44,322 nt of DNA from Anaerolineae bacterium (GTDB taxonomy: Bacteria > Chloroflexota > Anaerolineae > Promineifilales > Promineifilaceae). The position numbers were made by a program, and so were the translations under genes. Where the stretch lies: the NCBI GenBank assembly GCA_007123775.1, contig SLGK01000084.1, forward strand, positions 1 to 44,322, read 5' to 3'. Below, piece after piece: positions 16,301 to 24,214 of the stretch. Position 1 is the stretch's first letter. Each line of letters begins with the position of its first letter. The notes beneath the pieces were generated by a model. It was not told the origin of the DNA, searched no databases, and saw only the letters and a program-made list of their open reading frames with translations.

Positions 16301-16346
16301 CCAGATCGTGTTGCACATTGCTTATTGCGCAACATAACGTAGCCAC

Positions 16347-16402
16347 AACCAAAAGCAGTTATGCGGAGTTGCGCGGAGGACACGCAGAGCTTCGCGGAGA
16401 AA
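16347..16402. repeat. CGCGGAGG-word repeat, copy 2
   Basis: This 56-base stretch matches 10690-10745 at 50 positions. It sits between the DUF5996 fragment and the end of the convergent EamA transporter gene. Both full copies in the window thus follow gene remnants. Confidence 0.85.
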
Positions 16403-16417
16403 TAGTGAACCGAGGCG

Positions 16418-17374
16418 CTAGCGGCTGCCGGAGGGTTCGATGGGGGCAGCCACGGCCGTTTCCGCCGCCACCTTCTTCCGTTTTCGTTCTGATACGGCCG
16501 CCAGGTAGATGCCCAGCAAGAGCAAAATTAGGCCAACCAGTTGCAGCCCGGCCACGCTCTCTTGCAGCAGAATGAAAGCCAGAATCGCTGAACCAACAGG
16601 CTCACCCAAAATAGCAATCGCCACAAACGTGGCCGACAGATAGCGCAGCGACCAGTTGAAGGCGGTATGGCCCAACAACTGCGGCCCTACCGCCAGCCCA
16701 ATCACAAAGAGGTAGGCCAGCAGCGAGTAGCCGGTCAGTGATAGCCCGGCCAGCAGCGTGGCGACCAACAGAAAAACGGCCGCACTGCTGTAAACCAGCC
16801 AGATGTAGGCCAGTAGCGACAGCCGCGCCCGCACGTCGCGGCCAATCAAAAAGTAGCCAGAGGCGGCTATGGCCCCCAGCAGAGCCAGTAAGTTACCTAA
16901 TGTGGGGGCTGAATGCTGGACAGCAACGGCCGTTTCCACCCGGCTATCACTCACCAAAATCAAAATCGTCCCGGCAAAGGTCAGCCCAATCCCCACCAGG
17001 GCCAATACCCCCAACCGCTCCCGAAACAGAAAGTAGGAAGCAATAGCCACCCAGAGCGGGTTGGTCGCCACCAACGCCACGCTGCTGGCGACCGAAGTAA
17101 AGCCCAACGAACTAATCCAGGCGGCAAAATGAACAGCCAGGAAAAAACCGGCCACCAACCCCAGCAGCAAATCCCGCCGCGACAGTTGGCGCAAGTCGTC
17201 GCCGGCCCGCGCCCAGGCCAGCGGCGTCAGAATCAGGCTGGCGACCAGCAAGCGGCCGGTGGCAATCGTCATGGAGGGCATGCCCTCCTGCTGCGCCAGC
17301 CGGATCAAAATAGCGGCCGTGGAAGCCACCAAGATACCCCCGGCCAGGACGAGGAAGGGTAAGAAGCGTTTCAT
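16418..17374 (-). CDS. EamA-family (DMT) transporter
   Basis: This 318-residue membrane protein has ten predicted helices arranged as two EamA repeats. The first begins FLPFLVLAGGILVASTAAILIRLAQQEG and the second begins near residue 150. It shows typical DMT features such as ASSVALVATNPLWVAIASYFLFRERL and GHTAFNWSLRYLSATFVAIAILGEPVGSAILA. It is probably an exporter of amino acids, nucleotides or other metabolites; the substrate is unknown. It is distinct from the RarD protein earlier in the window. A basic C-terminal tail faces the cytoplasm. It lies 74 bases downstream of the MFS gene on the same strand, across the hairpin at 17384-17444. Confidence 0.9.
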   Translation of the reverse strand: MKRFLPFLVLAGGILVASTAAILIRLAQQEGMPSMTIATGRLLVASLILTPLAWARAGDDLRQLSRRDLLLGLVAGFFLAVHFAAWISSLGFTSVASSVALVATNPLWVAIASYFLFRERLGVLALVGIGLTFAGTILILVSDSRVETAVAVQHSAPTLGNLLALLGAIAASGYFLIGRDVRARLSLLAYIWLVYSSAAVFLLVATLLAGLSLTGYSLLAYLFVIGLAVGPQLLGHTAFNWSLRYLSATFVAIAILGEPVGSAILAFILLQESVAGLQLVGLILLLLGIYLAAVSERKRKKVAAETAVAAPIEPSGSR

Positions 17375-17383
17375 AGGGGCAAG

Positions 17384-17444
17384 GTGGCGGCGTGGCGAGG
17401 TGGCGGCGTGACGCTGTTACCTCGCCACTTCGCCACCCCGCCAC
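17384..17444. repeat. Hairpin of GTGGCGAGG words between two transporter genes
   Basis: The 22-base arm 17384-17405 (GTGGCG words) pairs with 17423-17444 at 20 positions around a 17-base loop. It begins 10 bases upstream of the EamA start and ends four bases past the MFS stop, so it fills the spacer. Single-arm words of the same type occur at 11-34. Confidence 0.8.
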
Positions 17445-17448
17445 TCCG

Positions 17449-18822
17449 CTAAAATACCGGTTCCGCCTCCGGGTCGGGCAGTGCCTGGGCCTGGACCTCG
17501 GCGGCGATGCGGCGGCCTTCGGTTTCGTTGACGAAGTAGAGAATAGCCCCGCCTACAATGAAGAAAAGGATGACGGAGAGAATCCCGAGACGGCTGGAAC
17601 CGGTCAGGGTGATCACGGTGGCCATGACGGTCGGCCCCATGACGCCGGAGAATTTGTCAATGACGCCATAAAAGCCGAAGAATTCGCCCGATTTGTATTG
17701 GGGAATCATGCTGGCGAAGAAGGAGCGAGACAAGGCCTGGGTGCCGCCCTGGACCATACCCACCAGGAAAGCGAGGGCGAAAAAGTGAACGGATGTCGTC
17801 ATGAAATAAGCCAATACACTGACGCCGGTATAGATAGCCAGCCCCACAAACAACGCCTGCTTGGTGCCGATACGGCCGGCCAACATGCCAAAAGCAAAAG
17901 TAAAAGGCACACCCACAAACTGGACCATCACCACTGCCCCAATCAGTGCGCCCTGCTCAATGCCCAACTCTGCGCCATAAATAGCGGCCATGCGGATAAT
18001 GGTGCCCAAGCCGTCACCGTACACGAAGTAAGCCAGCAGCAGCAAAAAGGCGTTGCGATATGAGCGCAATTCGCGCATGGTACGGGCCAGCCGGCTTAAC
18101 GCCTGCCGTACCGCCCCGCCCACCAGCACCTCGTTGGGGTCTAGCTTGGGCATCGGCTCCGGCACGCGGCGGAAAATAGGGATGGCAAACAAGGCCCACC
18201 AGATACCCACAGCCACAAAGGAGAGACGCACCGGCAGGGTCGTGCCTTCCTCCATACCGAACAGACCGGGCATCTGGATCATGAGCAGGCAGAAAGCCAG
18301 CAGCAGCCCGGCTCCCAAATAGCCCAGAGCGAAACCGCCCGTCGAAACGCGGTCAATCTCTTTGTTGGTGGCAATGTGGGGCAGCAGGGCATCGTAAAAG
18401 ACGGTGCTGCCGTTGGCCCCAACGTTGATCAGGACAAAAACGGCCAGGGCCAGAAACCAGTTGCCTTCGCTCACAAAAAAGAGGGCCATAGAGGCCAGGA
18501 CGCCAATAGTTGTAAACAGCGCCAGAAACACCTTCTTGATCGGCACCCGGTCGGTAATAGCGCCCAAAATGGGCGCCGTGACCCCGATGATGGCAATGCC
18601 GATGGTGGTGGCGTAGGCAAAGTTGCGCGTGGCAATTTCATTGGGCAAATCACCCGATAAGACGGCCTGAAAATAGATGGGAAAAACGGTGGCCACCACC
18701 ACGGCCCACATGCCCGTGATGGCCCATTCATACATCGCCCAGGCCCGCAGCTCAGGTCGATGTAGACCCAGCCGTTCAAGCAGGGTAATAGACGGTACGT
18801 CACTGTCTGCGGCTGATTTCAT
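17449..18822 (-). CDS. Major facilitator transporter, UMF1/Atg22-like
   Basis: The 457-residue protein has about twelve membrane helices. It starts with the pattern common in Atg22/UMF1 members: LRAWAMYEWAITGMWAVVVATVFPIYF. The loop GAITDRVPIKK between helices 2 and 3 is the usual MFS motif A position, and ALSRSFFASMIPQYKSGEFFGFYGVIDKFSGVMGP near residue 380 is typical of UMF1. Fungal Atg22 exports amino acids from the vacuole; bacterial members are mostly uncharacterised. GAGGAGAGG lies just before the ATG. The divergent spacer with the ATP-grasp gene holds the three-stem repeat at 18841-18891. Confidence 0.9.
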   Translation of the reverse strand: MKSAADSDVPSITLLERLGLHRPELRAWAMYEWAITGMWAVVVATVFPIYFQAVLSGDLPNEIATRNFAYATTIGIAIIGVTAPILGAITDRVPIKKVFLALFTTIGVLASMALFFVSEGNWFLALAVFVLINVGANGSTVFYDALLPHIATNKEIDRVSTGGFALGYLGAGLLLAFCLLMIQMPGLFGMEEGTTLPVRLSFVAVGIWWALFAIPIFRRVPEPMPKLDPNEVLVGGAVRQALSRLARTMRELRSYRNAFLLLLAYFVYGDGLGTIIRMAAIYGAELGIEQGALIGAVVMVQFVGVPFTFAFGMLAGRIGTKQALFVGLAIYTGVSVLAYFMTTSVHFFALAFLVGMVQGGTQALSRSFFASMIPQYKSGEFFGFYGVIDKFSGVMGPTVMATVITLTGSSRLGILSVILFFIVGGAILYFVNETEGRRIAAEVQAQALPDPEAEPVF

Positions 18823-18840
18823 AACCTCTCCTCGATAGAA

Positions 18841-18891
18841 TGTAAGTCAAGCACCCTGCTTGACCGCGCAAACAGGGATGTTTGCGCTACA
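18841..18891. repeat. Three-stem repeat element, copy 2
   Basis: The outer TGTA (18841-18844) / TACA (18888-18891) stem encloses two hairpins. GTCAAGCA-CCC-TGCTTGAC spans 18846-18864, and GCGCAAACA-GGGA-TGTTTGCGC spans 18866-18887. On the minus strand the order and words match the element at 14783-14836. It lies 18 bases upstream of the MFS start, in a divergent spacer, so it cannot be a simple terminator of a neighbouring gene here. Confidence 0.85.
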
Positions 18892-19058
18892 GATTTTCAT
18901 TCAGACCAGCAAATCGCGCTTAATTATTGTCGTTTTAGGCTGGGATGCAAGCCTTTGGACAAATCGAGGTTATTAGTCAGTCCGGCGAATTTGTTGTATA
19001 GTTTAGACAGGCATCAGCAGTCCATTATTCACAATAGTTATGAAGGGAGAATCTGTGC

Positions 19059-20009
19059 ATGAGTCAGGACAAGCAAAAGCGAATTGGTATCCTCGTGGGC
19101 CAGGAGTCAGACTGGCCCAATGCGTTGTTAACGGCCGTTAACAACGCTAATCAGCCTGTCATCGCCGAATTCGTCAAAATAGGGGGCACTTACATGAACG
19201 AGACCTGCCCCTACGACCTGATTATCGACCGGGTTTCTCATGAAATCCCCTACTATCGTTCTTATTTGAAATTAGCCGCACTACAGGGTTGCACAACCAT
19301 CAACAACCCTTTCACCTGGTCGGCCGACAGCAAATTCATGAGTATCGCCCTCACCAACCAGCTTGGCTTTAATAGCCCGCGCTCGGTGGTGCTGCCTAAC
19401 AAAGAAGTCGAAGAAGAAAACAAGCCAGACAGCTTCCGCAATTTGGTTTACCCGATGGATTGGGACGGCATCATTGACTTTGTGGGCGTGCCGGCCATCT
19501 TTAAGGACGTTAGCGTCGGCGGCCGGCGGCTGGTTTATCGCGTTCACAGCGTTGATGAGCTGATTCAACATTATGACGAGAGCGGTACGCGTACCATGAT
19601 TCTGCAGCAGATTGTGGAATCAGATGTACATATACACGCCTTTGTGATCGGCCAGGAAAAAGTGCAACTGCTACGCTACTCGCTGGCCGACGGCCGTTAT
19701 CTGCCGGAACTGATTGATACCGAAAGCGAAAAGGGCCAGATGTTAACTCAGGCTGCGCTCAAGCTAACCCAAACCTTTGGCTATGAGATCAACATGGTCG
19801 AATTTGTGCTACAAGGCGACACCCCTTATGTGATCAACAGCACCAATCCGGCCCCGATAATTGACAAAAAGCTGATGAATGAAGACCAGTTCAACTGGTG
19901 CCTGCAAGAAACAGTCGCGCTGGCGCTGGACCGCCTGCAACAGCCGCAACCGCCCAGAGGTCTTTTGCGTGATCTGCTCAACAATAACGTGCCTGAGCAA
20001 ACCACCTGA
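19059..20009 (+). CDS. ATP-grasp (RimK/glutathione-synthetase-like) domain protein
   Basis: This 316-residue cytoplasmic protein has the outline of ATP-grasp ligases. The N-terminal pre-ATP domain (KRIGILVGQESDWPNALL) is followed by INNPFTWSADSKFMSIALTNQLGFNSPRSVVLPN. VPAIFKDVSVGGRRLVYRV then aligns with the ATP-grasp lysine and glycine-rich loop, and a C-terminal metal-binding part holds EINMVEFVLQGDTPYVINSTNPAP. In place of the strict E..D.N motif, Glu and Asn residues are seen. The acceptor is unknown. A GAAGGGAG ribosome site precedes the start. The glycogen phosphorylase gene follows after 279 bases, but has its own promoter. Confidence 0.72.
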   Translation: MSQDKQKRIGILVGQESDWPNALLTAVNNANQPVIAEFVKIGGTYMNETCPYDLIIDRVSHEIPYYRSYLKLAALQGCTTINNPFTWSADSKFMSIALTNQLGFNSPRSVVLPNKEVEEENKPDSFRNLVYPMDWDGIIDFVGVPAIFKDVSVGGRRLVYRVHSVDELIQHYDESGTRTMILQQIVESDVHIHAFVIGQEKVQLLRYSLADGRYLPELIDTESEKGQMLTQAALKLTQTFGYEINMVEFVLQGDTPYVINSTNPAPIIDKKLMNEDQFNWCLQETVALALDRLQQPQPPRGLLRDLLNNNVPEQTT

Positions 20010-20075
20010 TCAGCTACGCCCTTATCATGCCACGCTCATGAAAAATTCTCTATACGGCCGTTCACAGACTTCTTA

Positions 20076-20105
20076 TTGTGGTCAATTCTATAACCATGCT
20101 ATAAT
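20076..20105 (+). promoter_or_regulatory. Predicted promoter of glycogen phosphorylase
   Basis: TATAAT at 20100-20105 is a perfect -10 element. TTGTGG at 20076-20081, 18 bases upstream, is a partial -35. The start would be near 20112, leaving a leader of about 177 bases before the ATG at 20289. Confidence 0.5.
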
Positions 20106-20115
20106 AGGCTCGATT

Positions 20116-20135
20116 TTGGTTGATCTATCAACCAA
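20116..20135. promoter_or_regulatory. Operator-like palindrome downstream of the glgP promoter
   Basis: TTGGTTGAT-CT-ATCAACCAA is a perfect 9-bp inverted repeat with a two-base centre. It lies just past the predicted transcription start, a common place for a repressor site. LacI-type regulators bind comparable palindromes, but the regulator here is unknown. Confidence 0.55.
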
Positions 20136-20288
20136 TCAGCATTATTACCAACCTGATCCAGGCATTGCTCTGTCTATAATCCAACCCCTATCCCAAACCC
20201 ATGTTTAAATACTTTTCCACTGACCCACTCGACAGTGGCCATGCCTTGCTTACCCGTAGATGTTCAGATTAACAGGAAAGGAAAAAAT

Positions 20289-22424
20289 ATGAACACAATA
20301 GGTGACAAACTACCTGCAAAAATAAATCGTCTGGGCGAACTCGCCTATAACCTCTGGTGGAGCTGGTCGCCGACCGCCCGTCATCTCTTCAAGCGACTCG
20401 ATTACTCCCTCTGGCGGCGTACCCAACACAACCCAGTGCAGATGCTGCAAGAGATAAGCGTCGCCTCCTTAGAAGCGGCCGCGCAAGATGCGACTTTTCT
20501 CCGACTATACAACAAAGTAATGATGGCCTATGACGAAGCAATGAGCTTCGAAGGCTCCTGGTTCCACGAAAGCTATCCCGACTACCGCGACAAAACAGTT
20601 GCCTACTTTTCGTTTGAGTTTGGGCTGCACAACTCGCTGCCCATCTATTCCGGCGGCCTGGGTATCCTCTCCGGCGACCACGCCAAAGAGGCCAGCGACC
20701 TTGGCTTACCTTTTATCGGCATTGGCTTTATGTACCCACAGGGCTACTTTCGCCAGCGCATCCCGGCTCACGGCTGGCAAGAAGCCATCTATCAGCAAAT
20801 CGACATGTCACAGGCCCCCATCAAACCAGTAACCGACGAACATGGCAATTCAGTCAAGGTCTCGGTAGACCTGGCCGGCCGCACCGTTCACGTCCGCATC
20901 TGGCATGTACAGGTAGGGCGTATTCCGCTCTATCTGCTTGATACTGATGTCGATGAAAATGACCCCTGGGACCGTGAGTTGTCGGCCCGCCTCTACTCCG
21001 GCGATAGCGAAATGCGCATTCGCCAGGAAATTATGTTAGGGATTGGTGGGGTTCGCGCCTTGCGTAAGCTGGGGCTGCAACCGGCCGCCTATCACATGAA
21101 TGAAGGCCACTCTGCCTTCCTGGTCATGGAACTGATGCGTGAGCAGGTGCAGGCTGGCAAAAGTTTTGAAGAAGCGCTCGATCTGGTACGCAAGCACACC
21201 GTATTCACCACGCACACGCCAGTCCCGGCTGGCCATGACGCCTTTGGCTTCCACATGGTTGAACAATATTTCAACGGTTATTGGGACCAGCTTGGCATTG
21301 ACCGGGAACAGTTCCTGAACCTGGGTCGCAATGAGGAAAGCTGGGGCACCGCCTTCAACATGACCGTGTTGGCTCTGCGCACGGCCGGTCAACGCAACGG
21401 CGTGAGCAAGCTACACGGCCAGGTCTCTCGCGAGATGTGGCACAGAGTTTGGCCTGATCGGCCCGTCAGTGAAGTGCCCATTACCTCTATCACCAACGGT
21501 ATTCATGTGCCAACCTGGATAGCCAGTGAAGTAAACCAGCTTTACACCAAATATCTGGGCACCAACTGGCGTGAAAACCATGACGATCCTTCCTTATGGG
21601 AACGACTGTCTGAAGCACCAGATGAAGAGTTGTGGAATCTGCACATGCACCTGAAGTATAAGCTGTTGGGCTATATGCGTGAACGGGTGCGCGACCGCTG
21701 GGTAGACGGCCGTAACGATCCCACCCAGGCCCTCGTTGGCGGCACGCTGCTCGACCCGGATGCGCTGACCATTGGCTTCGCCCGCCGCTTTGCCACCTAC
21801 AAACGAGCCACCCTGCTCTTCCGCGACCTGGAACGGCTGCGGCGCATCATTCTGGACGCGCATCGGCCGGTGCAAATCATCTTTGCCGGTAAAGCTCACC
21901 CGGCCGACGATCCGGGCAAATCGCTGATTCAGCATATCTACAACATGGCCAAGCATAACCAGTTTGGCGGCCGTGTCGCCTTTATCGAAGATTATGACAT
22001 GCACATTGCCCGCCGCCTGAAACAGGGCGTTGACCTGTGGCTCAACAACCCGCGCCGGCCGCGAGAGGCCAGCGGCACCAGCGGTATGAAAGCCGCCCTG
22101 AACGGCGTACCCAACTTCAGCGTGCTGGATGGCTGGTGGGTCGAAGGCTATAACGGAGCCAACGGTTGGGTTGTGGGTGACGATACCGAGTTTGAAAACC
22201 CGGATCGTCAGGATGATTACGACGCCAACGATCTATACCAGACGCTGGAAGATGAAATTGTGCCCCTTTACTATAATCGGGACCGGGACAATGTGCCGCG
22301 TGGTTGGGTTGAGGTCATGCGCGAGGCCATCCGTACCAACGCCCCGCAGTTTAGTATGCGCCGCATGGTGAAAGAATACACGACCGAACTGTATCTGGAA
22401 GCTATGCGGAACGGGAATATGTAG
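20289..22424 (+). CDS. glgP: Alpha-glucan (glycogen/maltodextrin) phosphorylase
   Basis: This 711-residue GT35 enzyme releases glucose-1-phosphate from alpha-1,4-glucans in the cytoplasm. It belongs to the Thermotoga-type subgroup, with an N-terminal DUF3417-like start (INRLGELAYNLWWSWSPTARHLFKRLD). YFSFEFGLHNSLPIYSGGLGILSGDHAKEASDLG is the active-site region. The C-terminal domain carries ARRFATYKRATLLFRD and the pyridoxal-phosphate lysine, Lys601 in EASGTSGMKAAL. The ATG at 20289 follows AGGAAAGGA; an upstream in-frame ATG at 20241 lacks similarity. It probably acts with the GH13 neopullulanase at 11275 in maltodextrin breakdown. A palindrome at its promoter implies repression. Confidence 0.95.
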   Translation: MNTIGDKLPAKINRLGELAYNLWWSWSPTARHLFKRLDYSLWRRTQHNPVQMLQEISVASLEAAAQDATFLRLYNKVMMAYDEAMSFEGSWFHESYPDYRDKTVAYFSFEFGLHNSLPIYSGGLGILSGDHAKEASDLGLPFIGIGFMYPQGYFRQRIPAHGWQEAIYQQIDMSQAPIKPVTDEHGNSVKVSVDLAGRTVHVRIWHVQVGRIPLYLLDTDVDENDPWDRELSARLYSGDSEMRIRQEIMLGIGGVRALRKLGLQPAAYHMNEGHSAFLVMELMREQVQAGKSFEEALDLVRKHTVFTTHTPVPAGHDAFGFHMVEQYFNGYWDQLGIDREQFLNLGRNEESWGTAFNMTVLALRTAGQRNGVSKLHGQVSREMWHRVWPDRPVSEVPITSITNGIHVPTWIASEVNQLYTKYLGTNWRENHDDPSLWERLSEAPDEELWNLHMHLKYKLLGYMRERVRDRWVDGRNDPTQALVGGTLLDPDALTIGFARRFATYKRATLLFRDLERLRRIILDAHRPVQIIFAGKAHPADDPGKSLIQHIYNMAKHNQFGGRVAFIEDYDMHIARRLKQGVDLWLNNPRRPREASGTSGMKAALNGVPNFSVLDGWWVEGYNGANGWVVGDDTEFENPDRQDDYDANDLYQTLEDEIVPLYYNRDRDNVPRGWVEVMREAIRTNAPQFSMRRMVKEYTTELYLEAMRNGNM

Positions 22425-22427
22425 CAA

Positions 22428-22466
22428 CGTAGTGCGTAGTGCGTAGAAGAATAGCTACGCACTACG
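22428..22466. repeat. Hairpin of GTAGTGCGTA words after glgP
   Basis: CGTAGTGCGTAG at 22435-22446 pairs perfectly with CTACGCACTACG at 22455-22466 around an eight-base loop. A further copy of the word starts at 22428, four bases after the glgP stop. The right arm ends 19 bases before the next ATG. Same family as 1172-1219. Confidence 0.82.
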
Positions 22467-22485
22467 CGCTTAGTTTGAGGTTTGT

Positions 22486-22821
22486 ATGAAGCTTTGGGTA
22501 CGCCGTCTGGCGTATACCCTGATTACACTGCTCTGGCTGCTGGTGATGCTGTTGCCGGCCTTTTCATTTTTGCTGGCAGCGCGTGGTGAACTGACGCTGG
22601 GCCAAAACCCGCAGAACCAGGTGCGCTTCTTTTTGTTGCAGCAGTCTGAGGCTGAAGGGGTAGGTATCGAGTGGACACGGCCGTTGCGCCAGCATGACAA
22701 TTGTACCCGCACCAGCGTACGTTATCTGCTGTGGGCAGGAGAAGGCGAGCCGGTAACAACCTGCCGCTGCTATACCGACAGCGGTGGCGTTAGCCCGGCT
22801 GATCACCCTGCCTGCCAATAG
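22486..22821 (+). CDS. Uncharacterised membrane-anchored small protein
   Basis: The 111-residue product has one N-terminal hydrophobic helix (about residues 10-32) preceded by arginines, so it is either a signal anchor or an uncleaved signal peptide. The remaining 75 residues would be outside and contain four cysteines, three of them closely spaced near the end (TTCRCYTDSGG, then PAC), possibly forming disulfides. I recognise no family. It follows glgP after 61 bases, which are almost wholly the repeat hairpin. Function unknown. Confidence 0.6.
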   Translation: MKLWVRRLAYTLITLLWLLVMLLPAFSFLLAARGELTLGQNPQNQVRFFLLQQSEAEGVGIEWTRPLRQHDNCTRTSVRYLLWAGEGEPVTTCRCYTDSGGVSPADHPACQ

Positions 22822-22941
22822 GCAGATTTCTATTTAAGGACCCCATCTGGCTGCACCTCACCGACAGGTTTATGTCTCAGCCCAGTTGTGATACAATGTT
22901 GGTGCAATATATGAGTAAAATCTGGCAGCCTGCATGAGACA

Positions 22942-23472
22942 ATGAATAAGCAAGCACAAATTCAAATCACCACCACAACTGCTGAACCCAGTTATAAACC
23001 CACCGACGCCCAAACTGAACGTGCGGCGGCCCGCCGCCGCTTTAATCGGCTGTATGTTTATCTCCCTATCTGGCTGTTAACGGCCGTCATACTGGTCCTG
23101 ACCGGCATCATGGTCTGGAGCGTCTTTACGCCGGCGGCAGCCGAAAACGCTGCTTTCTTGTCAGGCGTGGCCGACCTGATATTGATAATGGTGCTGCTGC
23201 CTTCCATCATCCTCTGGGGCGTCATTGTGGGGCTGCCCATCGCCTACTACGTCAACCGCTACCAGGAGCGACGGAAGGAACCAACGCCAGACCAGGTTTA
23301 TGTGCGGCAATACGGCCGTTTCCGGCTCATCCTCTGGCAAATCGATCACAAAGTTGAACAACTCAGCCAGTTCATTCAAGAACGCATTTTGCCGGTCATC
23401 GTCCGGCCCATAATCCGCGTCCACGAGCTTGCTGCCGCCCTCAAAGCGTGGTGGGAAACATTAAGGAGCTAG
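22942..23472 (+). CDS. Uncharacterised two-helix membrane protein
   Basis: The 176-residue protein has a polar, threonine-rich N-terminus, two membrane helices (about residues 39-61 and 77-102) and a basic cytoplasmic C-terminal half containing RYQERRKEPTPDQVYVRQYGRF. I recognise no family. A TACAAT at 22892-22897 could be a -10 element. Its stop TAG (23470-23472) lies within the left arm of the repeat at 23467-23520. It heads a run of small genes leading to the receiver and PHP-AlbA_2 genes, which may form one operon. Confidence 0.68.
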   Translation: MNKQAQIQITTTTAEPSYKPTDAQTERAAARRRFNRLYVYLPIWLLTAVILVLTGIMVWSVFTPAAAENAAFLSGVADLILIMVLLPSIILWGVIVGLPIAYYVNRYQERRKEPTPDQVYVRQYGRFRLILWQIDHKVEQLSQFIQERILPVIVRPIIRVHELAAALKAWWETLRS

Positions 23473-23520
23473 ACCAGAGCCAAAGTCCTCCAGCCTCTAG
23501 CTCTAGCTCTGGCTCTAGCT
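23467..23520. repeat. Hairpin of AGCTAGAGC words spanning a stop codon
   Basis: AGCTAGA plus CCAGAGC (23467-23480) pairs with GCTCTGG-C-TCTAGCT (23506-23520), with one bulged base. The core word repeats in the right arm (CTAGCTCTAGCTCTGG). The upstream stop TAG is in the left arm, and an AAGGAG ribosome site follows a few bases after the right arm. Confidence 0.7.
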
Positions 23521-23544
23521 ATTTTACGAAGGAGTTACCATACT

Positions 23545-23754
23545 ATGGAATCCACAAATGAATGGAAAAAGAAATATTTGATTACAGGAACCCTTTTGGG
23601 TGCCTTGTTTGGCTTAACCACCGCCTACCTGCTGGCACAAGCTGCGTCCAAAAAGGGAGAGGGGCCACCGGAGATTTCCACCAGCGAAGCTATCAAAATC
23701 GCCATTGGGCTAATCAGCACCATGCGGGGTATCGCCTCTATCGGTGAAAAGTAA
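23545..23754 (+). CDS. Uncharacterised 69-residue membrane-associated protein
   Basis: The protein has a short lysine-rich N-terminus, one membrane helix (about residues 10-29, GTLLGALFGLTTAYLLAQAA), then a small polar tail with an amphipathic helix (SEAIKIAIGLISTMRGIASIG). It resembles YtxH-type small anchored proteins in layout only. AAGGAG precedes the ATG at a suitable distance, which supports translation. It lies 76 bases before the receiver gene on the same strand. Confidence 0.62.
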   Translation: MESTNEWKKKYLITGTLLGALFGLTTAYLLAQAASKKGEGPPEISTSEAIKIAIGLISTMRGIASIGEK

Positions 23755-23830
23755 CGTTGATTCACGCAGCCCCTTATCTGTTGCGCTGAGTAGAAACTTA
23801 CCATCGAAAAGACGAGGAAATCAACCTTAC

Positions 23831-24214
23831 ATGTCCCAAATTGTTGTGGTAGAAGATGATGGTGCCAACGCGATGCTCATCCAATTGTTGTTAGAAATGG
23901 ATGGCATGGACGCGGTTGCCTATCAAACAGCAGCAGAAGCCAAAAAAGCGATAACCACGGATACGCGGGCCTTCGTCATTGATGTCAATCTGGCCCATGG
24001 CCACAGCGGTATTGACCTTTTGCAGCAAATTCGTAATGGTCAAACCAATGCGCCACAGAATTCGGTTGTGCTGATGACTTCTGGCGATCAGCGCCGCGAG
24101 ACAGACTGCCTGCAAGCTGGTGCTGATGGATTTTTACATAAGCCATATGCCCCCAATATCTTATCGCAAAGGATCAAACATTTAATGGAAGAAAGAACAG
24201 AGGAAACGATTTAA
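23831..24214 (+). CDS. Stand-alone receiver-domain response regulator
   Basis: This 127-residue protein is a single CheY-like receiver with no output domain. The acidic pocket is Glu8-Asp9-Asp10, the phospho-acceptor is Asp51 in AFVIDVNLAHGHSG, the switch residue is Thr83 or Ser84 in VVLMTSGDQ, and Lys104 lies in FLHKPYAP. ATG at 23831 was chosen because the receiver fold begins there. Its stop overlaps the next start (TAATG, 24212-24216), so it is translationally coupled to the PHP-AlbA_2 protein. No kinase is next to it. A role in gating the coupled protein is inference. Confidence 0.9.
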   Translation: MSQIVVVEDDGANAMLIQLLLEMDGMDAVAYQTAAEAKKAITTDTRAFVIDVNLAHGHSGIDLLQQIRNGQTNAPQNSVVLMTSGDQRRETDCLQAGADGFLHKPYAPNILSQRIKHLMEERTEETI

